Source: Saxidomus purpurata (Eukaryota > Mollusca > Bivalvia > Venerida > Veneridae). Taken from it: 64,000 nucleotides of DNA. Location: assembly GCA_022818135.1 (NCBI GenBank), contig JAFMSR010000003.1, positions 30,453,962-30,517,961 of the forward strand, read 5' to 3'. Positions 33,502 to 44,204 of this stretch are shown here, piece after piece (positions within the stretch are counted from its first letter, which is position 1; the number at the start of each line of letters is the position of its first letter). The notes below the pieces were generated by a model. That model searched no databases, had not been told where the DNA came from, and saw only the letters and a program-made list of their open reading frames with translations. Position numbers and translations under genes: made by a program.

Positions 33502-34870
33502 TTATTCCCCCTTTGAAGAAGAGGGGTATATTGATTTGCAGATGTCGGTCGGTCGGTATGTCTGTCCGTCCGTTTACCAACTGGTTTTCAAATGATAACT
33601 CAAGAACGCTTGGGCCTAGGATCCTGAAACTTGATTTTGAGGTTGGTCATGACCAGCAGAGGACCCCTATTGTTTTTTAGGTCAGTAGGTAAAAGGTCAA
33701 GGTTACAGTGACCCGAAATAGTAAAACAGTTTCCGGATGATAACTTGAAAATGTTCGGACCTAGCATCTTCAAACTTTATGTGGAGGTTTGTCATGACCA
33801 GCAGATGACCCCTATTTATTCTGAGGTCAGTAGGTCAAACTTTAAGGTCACGGTGACCCGTAATTGTAAAACAGTTTCCGAACGATATCTTGAGAACGCT
33901 TGGGCCTAACATCTTGAAATTTGATGTGGACAGTGATTTTTTTACTTTTTTTGGCAACAGCCCATGCCTTTCAAATTGGGAATTTTTAGCGTGATAAAAC
34001 TCGAAATTGGGAAAAAGTAACAAAACTTAATAAAAAAATCATTTTGAAAAGATTTATTTTAAGGTAAATTTATGTCATTTAAATGTCCTTGCTTCTTTAA
34101 TTTACAACTTCATCTTTCTATGTTTCATTCCTTTAAAGCTGTCCACTAAACATTCGTTTCTCATTATTCAGTTCAATTTTTTCGGTGACATAAACGCATT
34201 ACAGCATCCAAACTAAGTTGAATAAGACGATTTAACTTTACAAAAAAATGTTCGAATGTCCGCAGTGCCGATGGCGTGTTTTAGTTTTATTTTCTTATTA
34301 TAATATTAATAATATATGCGACATTTTAAAATTTTCAATAATTAGGGTAATTTTCTAACAATTTTTTACCGACACATTTTGACGCATGAAAAAGCGTTTA
34401 GCAACCGTGATGAAAGTTATACTAAATGCCGTACTATGCCGGAACCGTTTTATGTAAACAACGCGCGTCGAATTGGCAACATTATTCTGCGAATAAACCA
34501 TAATCAGAGTCAGATTTTCATAATTATTTGCATCATTTTAGTTCAACTTTTACAAGAAATCAATCTAATTGGGAAAAATTTTCTCGTTTTGGGGAATTTT
34601 TAAGCCTTTTTTTGGGAATTTTGACCATTTTTGTCAATTGGGAAGACGCCGAATTTCGGAGTCAAATCGGCGCAAAAAAAATCACTGGTGGAGGTTGGTC
34701 ATTACCGGTAGAGTACCCCTAACGGTTTTAAGATTAGAAGTTCAAAGGTCAAGGTCACAGTGACCAGGAATTGTAGAATGGTTTCCGCTCAATAACTCAA
34801 GTTAGGAGTGACCAAATGCAATGAAACTTGGTGTGTAGGTAGCTCGCATGGAAAGGAAGATATTTAAATA
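33502..34870 (+). mobile_element. HH-family element (ATTCCCCC type), interrupted by a MITE
   Basis: The 5' hairpin ATTCCCCCTTTGAAGAAGAGGGG begins nine bases after the exon D donor. GGTCGGTCGG and GTCCGTCCG follow. Monomers of about 165-170 bp have GGTCATGACCAGCAGA and AAAGGTCAAGGTTACAGTGA. It resumes after the MITE at GTGGAGGTTGGTC. The 3' terminus is not clear. Confidence 0.6.
33931..34687. mobile_element. 757-bp MITE with 5-bp target duplication
   Basis: The ends are CAGTGATTTTTTT and AAAAAAATCACTG (perfect 13-bp inverted repeats), flanked by GTGGA at 33926-33930 and 34688-34692. The uninterrupted HH monomer has a single GTGGA (near 33781), proving the duplication. CAGTG ends plus a 5-bp duplication fit hAT5-type elements. 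Non-coding; the short frames inside are chance. Confidence 0.8.
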
Positions 34871-34997
34871 TTTTTTTTCTTTTTAAGTTTTTTTATTGTT
34901 TTAATTTTTTTTTCTTTCGAGGTGGGGGGGGGGCGCAAGGTCACTGTTGCTAAAAAAAGATTTTAAAAACAAATAAGTAAAATAGTTTTACACACAT

Positions 34998-35196
34998 TTT
35001 TATGCCCCCGAAGAGTGGCATATTAAAATCGCACCGTCCGTCTGTCCGTCCGTCCATCTGTGCATCCCCACTTACAAATTCGTGTCCGGACTGTAACTCT
35101 GTCAGGAATTTAAGGATTTTAAAATAACTTGGCAAAAATGTCTAGCACATCAAGACGACGTGTCGCGTGCAAGACCCACGTCCCTACCTCAAAGGT
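34998..35196 (+). mobile_element. HC-family element, 3' truncated
   Basis: It has the 5' hairpin TATGCCCCCGAAG / AGTGGCATA, GTCCGTCTGTCCGTCC and one monomer, and stops at CTACCTCAAAGGT. Confidence 0.7.
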
Positions 35197-35430
35197 CTAA
35201 TCTCTGCTCTGTCCTTTCTACTCAATATTTTAGAACAATTTCCCATAAAGCAAGAGATATAAAAACTTTGGCCTTAAATTGGAACTTATATTAGGCGATT
35301 ATGTAATTTTCTGTTGCTGGAGATGTTCTTGGCCCCTTGTTGAACTCCCATGTTAAAGATTTGTCCTAGATAAAGTTTAATATTCACCTCACAAGAAAGT
35401 CATATATAAAACTAGATGAATCTTTAATAT
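35197..35430 (+). repeat. Unclassified segment homologous to 30030-30270
   Basis: Shared phrases occur in the same order in both places: TACTCAATATTT, TTCCCATAAA, ATATAAAAACT, CATGTTAAAGATTT and ATTCACMTCACAAGAAAGT. Divergence is moderate. It is either an unknown dispersed repeat or a duplicated piece of this gene's intron. Confidence 0.6.
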
Positions 35431-36918
35431 TAGGGATTATTCTAGACACTAAAAAGGGCAGGGTGGGCCAATAAAGGGGCAGGGTGCAGATAATGCGCGA
35501 GTACAAATTGTTCGAGCAAAGTCCATGCCAGCAAAATTGGGTGTTAAAACACACGTGAATAAAAAGTCATACTACTATTCTCAATTGAAAACATTGTATT
35601 AGTATCTGTTTTCATCTTTGGAACACTGTTTTCGTTGAAAAAATAACAAAAATCGGGGTCGCGAATATAGGTGACAAACGAAAAATTATTGGCTGCCTAT
35701 TTCTCATGTAAGGTGTCAAGTAGTTGCAAGAAATTATTCTGAAGCTTTAATTTATGAAAACTTTTGTTTTTATAACAAGTTTGGCCAACTCTTGATTAAA
35801 TAAATCAAAGATTTTTTCAACATTTTCCGGGATTTTTTTTTCTCAAAAATTGGGGAAAATATATATTAATTTTGGAGGGGAATGCAGCCGAATTTCGGCC
35901 CGAAAAAAAACCATTATATAATTATTACTATCACCATGCTTTGTGTAACGATAAATATTTTCTGATAAATACGCCCGAAACTGACAGACTTTCAGCCCGA
36001 AAAAAAAACCGAATGAATAAAAGTTAAACGTGTATTAATTTGCAATTTTTTGTTAAAAGAGAGCAAACAATGACGCTGACAAACTCTTACTAACCCATTC
36101 CCGCTTTTAAAACACTTCTACAAACGTAACACATAAAGATACAAAATTACAAACAAAAATCATGAATCACAAACAAAAGCACTGTTCTTTCTCTAAAAAC
36201 CATAAACTAGACCTACTGTTTGTTTGATTAGTTTTTTGGATTTTAGATCGTTCTTTTTCTAACTCTGCTATCTAAACGGAAGGCATTTTTGTAACGTAAG
36301 CATAATGAAAACAAAATTTGAAAAGAAAATATCAACATGTTTACATTGATTACCGTATCGGACAATTTTTTTCTTTTTGTAAATAATTAGGGTTATCATA
36401 TTCAATTCACAAAGTGACATCAAAGATCTTGTCGGCAAAGCAAAACAATTTCACCATCTTTAACTAAGCACACATAATTATTGTCCGCATTTCGTGTGAT
36501 CGATTTTGATAATCAAATTGTGTAAATGCGGTGACTGGTTACAGTATTGCAATAAAAAATAGTGTGATGATCAGAGATGCTGTCATATGTTTGACACGTT
36601 GTTTAATCTCCCCAATTAGCGGAAAATACCGACCGTTAGTGATATTACACGTATTGGCGATTACGAAATGACGGACCAATCATTGACAGGTAAGGCGTGT
36701 TTTTACTAGCATTATTGGAAGCGGCTCGCTTTTAATGATCGGAAAGGCGGCGAATTTCGGACGACGGACAATTGCTTGACAGCTAGTGCTGTTCTAAGCC
36801 GCATATCGGGCAACAGGGTGCTTTTATGGTCAAAAGGGCGGGGGAAATCGGGCAATAGGGCGGGTCTAAAAAAGGGCAGGGCGGAGCGCCCTGCTATTCC
36901 GCGCTAGAGTTATCCCTA
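35431..36918. mobile_element. 1.49-kb inverted-repeat element
   Basis: TAGGGATTATTCTAG (35431-35445) and CTAGAGTTATCCCTA (36904-36918) are inverted with two mismatches. The adjacent AAAAAGGGCAGGG also recurs near the right end. No transposase visible. Superfamily unknown. Confidence 0.5.
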
Positions 36919-36979
36919 TAATATATACAAAACATTTAAGAAGATATTAGATTTATCAATGGCAAATAGGCCTGTGCAT

Positions 36980-37856
36980 GTTTTTATGCCCCCGAAGGGC
37001 GGCATATTAAAATCGCACCATCTGTCTGTCTGTCCGTCTGTGCGTCCCCACTTACAAATTTGTGTCCGGACCTTACCCTGTCATGCATTGAAGGATTTTA
37101 AAATAACTTAGCACACATGTCTAGCACATCAAGATGACGTGTCGCGTGCAAGACCCACATCCCTACCTCAAAGGACAAGGTCACTCTTGGTGTATGAAGT
37201 TTATGAAATCCTCTATATATGCACACATTCGTGTCCGGACTGTAACTCTGTCATGCATTGAAGGATTTTGAAATAACTTGGCACAAATGTCTAGCACATC
37301 AAGACGACGTGTCGCGTGCAAGACCCACATCCCTACCACAAAGGTCAAGGTCACACTTAGAGTTTATAGGTAATGGAATCCTGTATATATGCATATATGC
37401 ACACATTCGTGTCCGGACTGTAACTTTGTCATGCATTGAAGGATTTTAAAATAATTTGGCACAAATGTCAAGCACATTAAGACAACGTGTCACGTGCAAG
37501 ACCAACATCCCTACCACAAAAGTCAAGGTCACACAGTTTATAGGTAATGGAATCCTGTATATATGCATACATTTGTGTCCGGACTACAACTTGATATTCC
37601 TTCGAAGGATTTTAAAATAACTTTGCACAAATGTCTAGCACATCAAGCGGATGTGTTGCGTGCAAGACCCAAGTCCCTACCTCAAAGGTCAAGGTCACAC
37701 TTAGTGTTTAAAGTAATGGAATACTGTATGCATGGTTACTCTGTCATGCATGGAAGGATTTTAAAATTACATAGCACATTTATTGAGCACATGGAGAGGA
37801 CACAGACTGAGGCACCTCTTTCGGGGGCATTGGTCCCTTGTGAGGGACAGCTCTTG
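36980..37856 (+). mobile_element. HC-family element, complete
   Basis: 5' hairpin TATGCCCCCGAAG / GGGCGGCATA; GTCTGTCTGTCCGTCTG; four to five monomers with CATCAAGACGACGTGTCGCG; 3' end TTTCGGGGGCATT, perfect hairpin GTCCC-TTGTGA-GGGAC (37833-37848), AGCTCTTG before TT. Confidence 0.8.
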
Positions 37857-37945
37857 TTCTTTCATAAAAGGATAAGCTGTTGTCCTGTTTATTTCTAATA
37901 TGTACTCTTTCATCTATCAATTTGGACAGTACTTTAAATTGTAGA

Positions 37946-38340
37946 AAAATGAATAGCGAACAGTGCAGATCATGATCAGACAGCCAAATAATGCATAATA
38001 AACAGTGCAGATCATGATCAGATAGCAAAATATGAATACCTTACATTGCAGATCTTGAGCAGACAGCAAAATAAGAATAGCTCACAGTGCAGATCATGAT
38101 CAGACAGCATAAAATGAATTATCAGACAGCATAAAATAATTATCTTACAGTTCAGATCATGATCAAACAGCAAGAAAAATGACTCTCTACAAAGATTGTT
38201 CAAATCATGACCTCAGGGTCAAAATTGACCCTGCCCGGGGGTCTCTTGATTTTACATAGGCTTATGCAGAGGAAACTGTAAAAATTTACCCTTTCTGCTA
38301 ATAATGCCCTTGTATTGTAGCCAATGGTAGATGTACATAC
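37946..38340 (+). mobile_element. HA-family 3' fragment with minisatellite copy 4
   Basis: Four to five diverged units of TGCAGATCATGATCAGACAG are followed by the HA tail (CAAAGATTGTTCAAATCATG, GGGTCAAAATTGACCCTG). The HA 5' part and the terminal CTCTTG hairpin are missing. Confidence 0.6.
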
Positions 38341-38676
38341 GATTATACAGCTTACTGCCTTGAAGATCTAAGTTAAGGGCTCAGACTTTCAACTTGGGGT
38401 TATTTTGCAAAATCTGTAACATCCACACTCCCTATTAAGGTATTAGCCCGCAGGTGTGCAATAATCCATTGTCTTGTTCATTGTTGATAAGGAAAAAATC
38501 CAACATACTAATACCATATAAGTAAACTATCCAGACCTTTCCCTTCTTGGTTCAGATGAACATTATACACAGGTTATAAATCCAAATCTTCAAAGAGAGT
38601 CAATTTTTAGCTGACTATGTAAGTGACTACTGTAGTAAAAATTGAAGGAATTACATTGAGGCCAATGTATTTGCAG
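38341..38676. other. Intron, unassigned
   Basis: No family recognised; ends in GCCAATGTATTTGCAG, the acceptor of exon E. Confidence 0.4.
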
Positions 38677-38817
38677 AGAATCGGGCACAAACTGTAGAAA
38701 GAATAAGGAACCCACAGTACTCAGATCCTATAGCAAGGTTGCAGTCTTATGACAATTGGCCAGCTACTTCTCTACAGAGACCACAGAATTTGGCGGATGC
38801 TGGACTATTTTACACTG
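38677..38817 (+). CDS. IAP exon E: first half of BIR2
   Basis: A 141-nt exon, phase 1 to phase 1. It completes Glu719 and encodes NRAQTVERIRNPQYSDPIA, then YDNWPATSLQRPQNLADAGL and FYTG, split at the donor ACTG|GTAAAT. The order WP...LA.AG..YTG is the standard N-terminal half of a BIR. The intron position after FYTG matches that of BIR1 exactly. Confidence 0.88.
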
Positions 38818-39040
38818 GTAAATAAAATTTTGTTGATAAACATGTGTATTTATTAAGCCAAAACTGTTTTCAAAAGTGAGTTATGATGAACTTGATCGAG
38901 TTACATGATAACCAAGTGCTCGTTGTAATCTCATCTGAGCCATATGCTCTGGATGAGCTATTTGTACAGGTCGGTTGTTCAACTTCAGTCATACATCGTC
39001 AACCTACAACATTTCTTCTTCTCTAAAACTACATATCAAT
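38818..39040. other. Start of intron E-F
   Basis: No feature recognised before the HK element. Confidence 0.4.
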
Positions 39041-40267
39041 TTTTAGCTCTACTGGACAAAGACGAGCAGAGCTTATGCGATGGTGGTTTGTCTGTCCTCT
39101 GTCCATCTGTCCTTAAACTTTTCCTTGATAACGCTCTACAGGTCGGAATTTTCATTTGACTTTGATGAAACTTGCTGATAATGATCCCTGCAACTTGTAG
39201 ATGTTCCCTATTGTTTTTGGGGTCAGTGGGTCAATGTCTAGGTCACAGTGACCTCTGAAAGCAATTTCTTGATAACACTCTACAGGTCACAATTTTTATT
39301 CCACTTTTATTTGCACAGATGGTTCCCTGCAACATGTAGATGAATCCCTATTGTTTTTGGGGTCAAAGGTTCAAATGTCATAGTGACCTGAACTTAGAAA
39401 ATCTTTCCGCTCAATATCTTGAGATCTATATTACCCACAGTCTCAAAACTTCATAGGATGTTTGGTCTTACTCAGTAGATGATCCTATTGTTTTTGGGGT
39501 TAATGGGTCAAAGGTTACAGTGACCCAAATTTTGAAAATCTCTTTGCTCAATACCCTGAGATCTATATGACCAGCAGTCTTCAAACTTCATAGGATGTTT
39601 GGTCTTACAGAGTAGAGGATCCCTGTTGCTTTTGGGGTCAGTGGGTCAAGGTCATGGCCACAGTGAATTAAATTTTCATCAAACTTGCTCAGAAGGTTCC
39701 CTGTAACATGTAGATGATCCCTATTAATTTTGGGGTCAAAGGTCAAGGTCACAATGACCTCCGTTAGATTATCCTTGAAATCGTCCTAGAGATGACAGTT
39801 TTCTTTAACTTTCATCAAACATACTCAGAAGGTTCCCTGCAACATGTAGATGATCTCTATCAATTTTTGGGTTAGTGGGTCAAAGGTCACTGACCCATAC
39901 TTTGAAAATCTTTTGCGCTCAATATCTTCAGATCTATTTGACCCACAGTCTTCAAACTTCATAGGATGATTGATCTTACTGAGTAGATGATCCCTTCTGT
40001 TTTTGGGGTCATGGGTCAAAGGTCAAGATCACAGTGAACGGAACTTTGAAAATCTTTACCACTCTATATCTTGAGATTTACATCACCCACAGTCTTTAGA
40101 CGTCATAGGATGATTGGTCTTACTGAGTAGATGATCCCTACTGTTTTTTGGGGTCAGTGGGTCAAGGTTAGCTTTTCCTTGATAACATTGCAGAAGATTT
40201 TCACAAAACTTAGTCAGAACAGTCCAGTCAGACCAGTAGAGCAATACTGGCTATTTTTAGGCCTCTT
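39041..40267 (+). mobile_element. HK-family element (AGCTCTAC type)
   Basis: The 5' end TTTTAGCTCTACTGGACAAA, with the GAGCAGAGCTTATGCGATGG region, is followed by GTCTGTCC. Many degenerate monomers have TGTAGATGATCCCTATTGTT, GGGGTCAGTGGGTCAAAGG and GGTCACAGTGACC. The 3' end has CCAGTAGAGC (inverse of the 5' end) within the hairpin CCAGTA-GAGCAA-TACTGG, then CCTCTTG. A related partial copy lies at 59406-59600. Confidence 0.6.
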
Positions 40268-42660
40268 GTGAATAATTTTGACAAGTTTGTCAGATTTAAA
40301 AAAGAATATCTGATAATTATGGAAGTGAACTACTATGTACCAGCCACAAGTTTTAGGGGATTTTAACAATATTGCAGTGTTAAATCTTTTATTAAATTTC
40401 GAAGACCTGTCTACAGTGAGCAGTGAAATAGCCTATTCTTACAAACTTTAAATTAGCCTACATACGATTTTTTTCAGGTTTACAGTTTGACTCTTGATGT
40501 ATGTCATCAGCACTGTGATGGAGAACTATCTTTCCTGCTTTTATCATTCATCATATACAGAAGAATCTGTTTTAAGTAGACAGCAAAAGGGGTGTGTTTA
40601 TTGTTACAGGTTTACAAATTTTACAAAATTAATATAGCTGATAGGCGTATATCAGCGCTGGTTGCCCAGGGCAAGTGGCTGCTTAACCCAGGTGAATGCA
40701 TACACAGGTTCTGTTGCACTCTTTAGCATTCAGTACCAGGTGAACTATTAAGATTGCTGGATGTCTGTTGTCCATCTGTCATCCACAATTGCTTCAAGTG
40801 ACTTCACATGGAATATCATCAAGCTGGGATCCTGGCATTAAGCTAACGTAAATTTGTTCTAATTGTTCAGGTTAACTGAACATGGCCATCAAAGCTTCCT
40901 AAGGAAGTATACACATTATTTATTGCTTAATTAATCAATAATCTATTTCACAGGTCAGTGTGTTGACTGTGTATATTCAAAATGGGACGTAGGTTTATAT
41001 TTCATGAGCTTTGGTCCTCTCCCTTGGCTGCTCTAAATTTAATGCTTATGGATCAAAATTGACCCTGCCGTATTGTCCTACTTTCTGGCTTTTGAAGGTA
41101 CAACCATATTTTCAGTAGGCTTATTAGGAATGAGCTTGGCATATTGACCTACTTCATTGTTTTTGAAGCTAAAGCAACAAAATTAAGCCCATTTGTATAG
41201 TTATGCAAACAACCTGGATGACATTGACTATGACCTTTTGACCTACTTCCTTTGACTTGTTTGTGAAGTCATAAAGTTTGGACCAGGTGTAAATGTGCAG
41301 TTTTGTAAATGTGTTTCAATATAATTTGTTTGCACCTTTTTCATTGATGACCTTGAATTTGTGTTTGTCTCCATTCAAACAATGCTGTCCTTTACATAAA
41401 CTTGAAAATTTAATAATCACTGTAATTTATGTTTTCTGCAACACTGTTGTTGACCTTGTATAATGGCCAATGGTACCCAGGTGAGCAATATAGGGCCATC
41501 ATTATAAGGGACTAATTGAATGCTCAGTTTTTCTATCTGTCAATTCATCCACACTTTGCATCTACTTTGTAGCTTCCAAATGCAGTGATCAGCTTTCAGA
41601 TAATTTCATACAGTTGATGCATGTAAGATGGGATGGATGTCATGTCCAACATGGCTACATCTTTCAGACAGTATTAAGGAATCACCTGCTTGTGTTGTTG
41701 ATTGATTTTTTTGATTTTTTTAAACTTCAATAGCTTTTATCAGATCATCACCAAATGTGTTAACTATATTTCTGACAATATTATAATTATTAGCATAGCT
41801 GGATATTCAGTTAGATCCCAAATAATAAATCATGATTTTTGAAAATTACTCAAAATAAGCACTTTCCATTTTATCTGGGCACCTTTTTTGGGATCATCAC
41901 AAAAGTTTTGCCATTAGAACACTAGCTAGCTGTCAGATCTTTATCTTTGAACTCCTTTTTGCACCAAACACAGTCAATAGTCAATGTTTACAGACACGAT
42001 AGTACCTGTAAATACAGGTCAGGTTTGATTTCGGTTACAATCCACAAATTATTACCAGAGTTATGGCTGCTTTTCCACTTATATTTCAGCAAAATGGTGG
42101 TTTCTTAAGTCAGAAATGACTGGCTCCTTAATTATGGGTGACGCTTTAATAAATGAACACTTCACCTTAACCTTTTATACTACTTGTAGAACTTCAGAAC
42201 TCCCCCTTAAAGTAAAAAAGAACGTGGGCACAGAAATGATTCTTACCTAACCTTTAAACAGTTTAAACATTTTTGAATATAAGTCAGATAAGACTGACAG
42301 TTTTTCAGCTGTCAAAAACATATTAAAAACTTTTTAGAGTATGAATACACTGAATTGCAAGACCACCATATGTTTAGTTTATCACTCAGTATATTTTAGT
42401 CCAACATATAAATGATAAAATAAAAAATTCACTTACCAGAAAACAAGCATTGAATGAGAAGTCTCGTACTTGAATATTTTCTGTTGATATGGTAACAGAC
42501 GGTAGTAGCAAATGTTTTTATGGACATGTGCAAATCAAAATTTAATCAAAATTGTGTCACTTGCAAGAACCATGTCCATATTGCAGAGGTCAAGGTTACA
42601 CTGCATATATGAACTTTAATTGAACTTTGTATAGTAACGGTTGTTTGTGTCCAACTCATG
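40268..42660 (+). repeat. Intron E-F with worn repeats
   Basis: A degenerate HA element runs from about 40735 (TACCAGGTGAACTATTAAGATTG) to 41505 (CAGGTGAGCAATATAGGGCCA). Before and after it I recognise only scattered monomer phrases and no gene. Confidence 0.4.
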
Positions 42661-42664
42661 CTCA

Positions 42665-43622
42665 TTATACCCCCCGAACACAAAGTGTAAGGGGGGGTTA
42701 TACTGGATTTAGTTGTAGACGGATTCTTGTGGACACTTAAATCTCCAAAACCCCTGGTCAGAATTTAATGATACTTCACAGAAGTGGTAAGTACAATGTC
42801 AAGTTGTGCATGGTCCATGTTTCGGGTCACTAGGTCAAAGGTCAAGGTCACCGGGGCTCGAGATAGTAAAATCTTGTGGACACTAAATCTCCAAAAGCCC
42901 TGGTCAGAATTTAATTATACTTCATAGAAGTGATAAGTACTATGTGTAGTTGTGCATGGTCTATGTTTTGGGTCACTAAGTCAAAGGTCAAGGTCACGGG
43001 CTCGAGATAGTAAAATCTTGTGGTCGCTAAATTTCCAAAACCACTGGTCAGAATTTAATGATACTTCACAGAAGTAATAAGTACAATGTCTAGTTGTGCA
43101 TGGTCCATGTTTCGGGTCAATAGGTCAAAGGTCAAGGTCACAGGGGCTCAAGATAGTAAAATCTTGTGGCTGCTAAATCTCCAAAACCCCTGGTCAGAAT
43201 TTAATGATTCTTCACAGAAGTGATAAGTACTATGCCTAGTTGTGCATGGTCCATGTTTCGGGTCACTAGGTCAAGATTCACAGGGGCTCGAGATGGTAAA
43301 ATCTTGTGGTCGCTAAATCTCCAAAACCCCTGGTCAGAATTTAATGATACTTCACAGAAGTGATAAGTACAATGACTAGTTGTGCATCGTCCATGATTCG
43401 GGTCACTAGGTCAAGGTCATAGGGGTCGACATAATAAAATCTTGTGCTCTCTTAATCTCCAAAACCCCTGGTCAGAATTTAATTATACTTCACAGAAGTG
43501 ATAAGTACCATGTCTTAAGTTGTGCAGGTCCATTAATGAAAGCATCAAATGTTACATAGATTTTATGTACTGTATCAGTGGGGTGTTCGGGGGGTTTCAT
43601 CACCTTCAGTGATAGTTCTAGT
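42665..43622 (+). mobile_element. HE-family element, complete
   Basis: 5' hairpin TATACCCCCCGAACAC / GTGTAAGGGGGGGTTATA; the microsatellite is nearly lost. Five to six monomers of about 145-150 bp, each with AAAGGTCAAGGTCAC or a variant. 3' end TGTTCGGGGGGTTTC (inverse of the 5' end), hairpin ATCAC-CTTCA-GTGAT, AGTTCTAG before TT. Confidence 0.75.
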
Positions 43623-43983
43623 TACTTTTTAGCTCACCTGTGACCAAAGTTTGGAAGATGAGTTATTCTGACCTTGAAACAGATGATGTGTTTTCTACAA
43701 GAAAATGTTCCCACTTTAAAAATGTCACTTGCAGTGAAGTGCATGATTGAATTTTAATTAAACCTTGTTGACTTAAAAGCCTTGGCCCTAATGTGTCATT
43801 TGTTTGCTTCATACATATTGCTTTATTCTTACCTGCATACATGTAACTTTTGGGCTAAGCATACTTTCCTAACACATTCTGCATTTATGTCTTTACCAAT
43901 GACCTGTCATACTAATATGGTCTGTGGATAGAACATGCATGCTCCTCCCAAAATGATATATAGATTGTTTTTTGTTTTGGTAG
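43623..43983. other. Intron before exon F, with HA remnant and a duplicated BIR snippet
   Basis: An HA-like 5' end (TTTTTAGCTCACCTGTGACC) lies at 43627. At 43925-43950 TGGATAGAACATGCATGCTC repeats, with few changes, the exon F codons for WIEHAR at 44054-44080. Confidence 0.55.
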
Positions 43984-44168
43984 GTTATAGTGATATTTGC
44001 CGCTGCTTCATGTGTGGTGGTGGTTTACAGCGCTGGGATGCGGATGATGATCCATGGATAGAACATGCACGCTGGTTCCCACATTGTGCGTATGTTAGAC
44101 AGATTAAGGGTCAGGGGTACATCAATATGGTGCAGGGACCTGCAAGACAGACCAGGGAAGAGGAGGAG
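43984..44168 (+). CDS. IAP exon F: second half of BIR2
   Basis: A 185-nt exon, phase 1 to phase 0. It reads YSDICRCFMCGGGLQRW, then DPWIEHARWFPHCAYVRQIK. Zinc ligands C773, C776, H793 and C800 have canonical spacing, and DDPW before EH is the textbook BIR sequence, so BIR2 is the more conserved domain. It continues GQGYINMVQGPARQTREEE to the donor GAG|GTTTGT. The acceptor follows GTTTTTTGTTTTGGTAG. In other IAPs this type of BIR carries the peptide-binding groove; which partners it binds cannot be said. Confidence 0.93.
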
Positions 44169-44204
44169 GTTTGTTGGAATCTACTTAGCCAGTCTATCTT
44201 CCCT

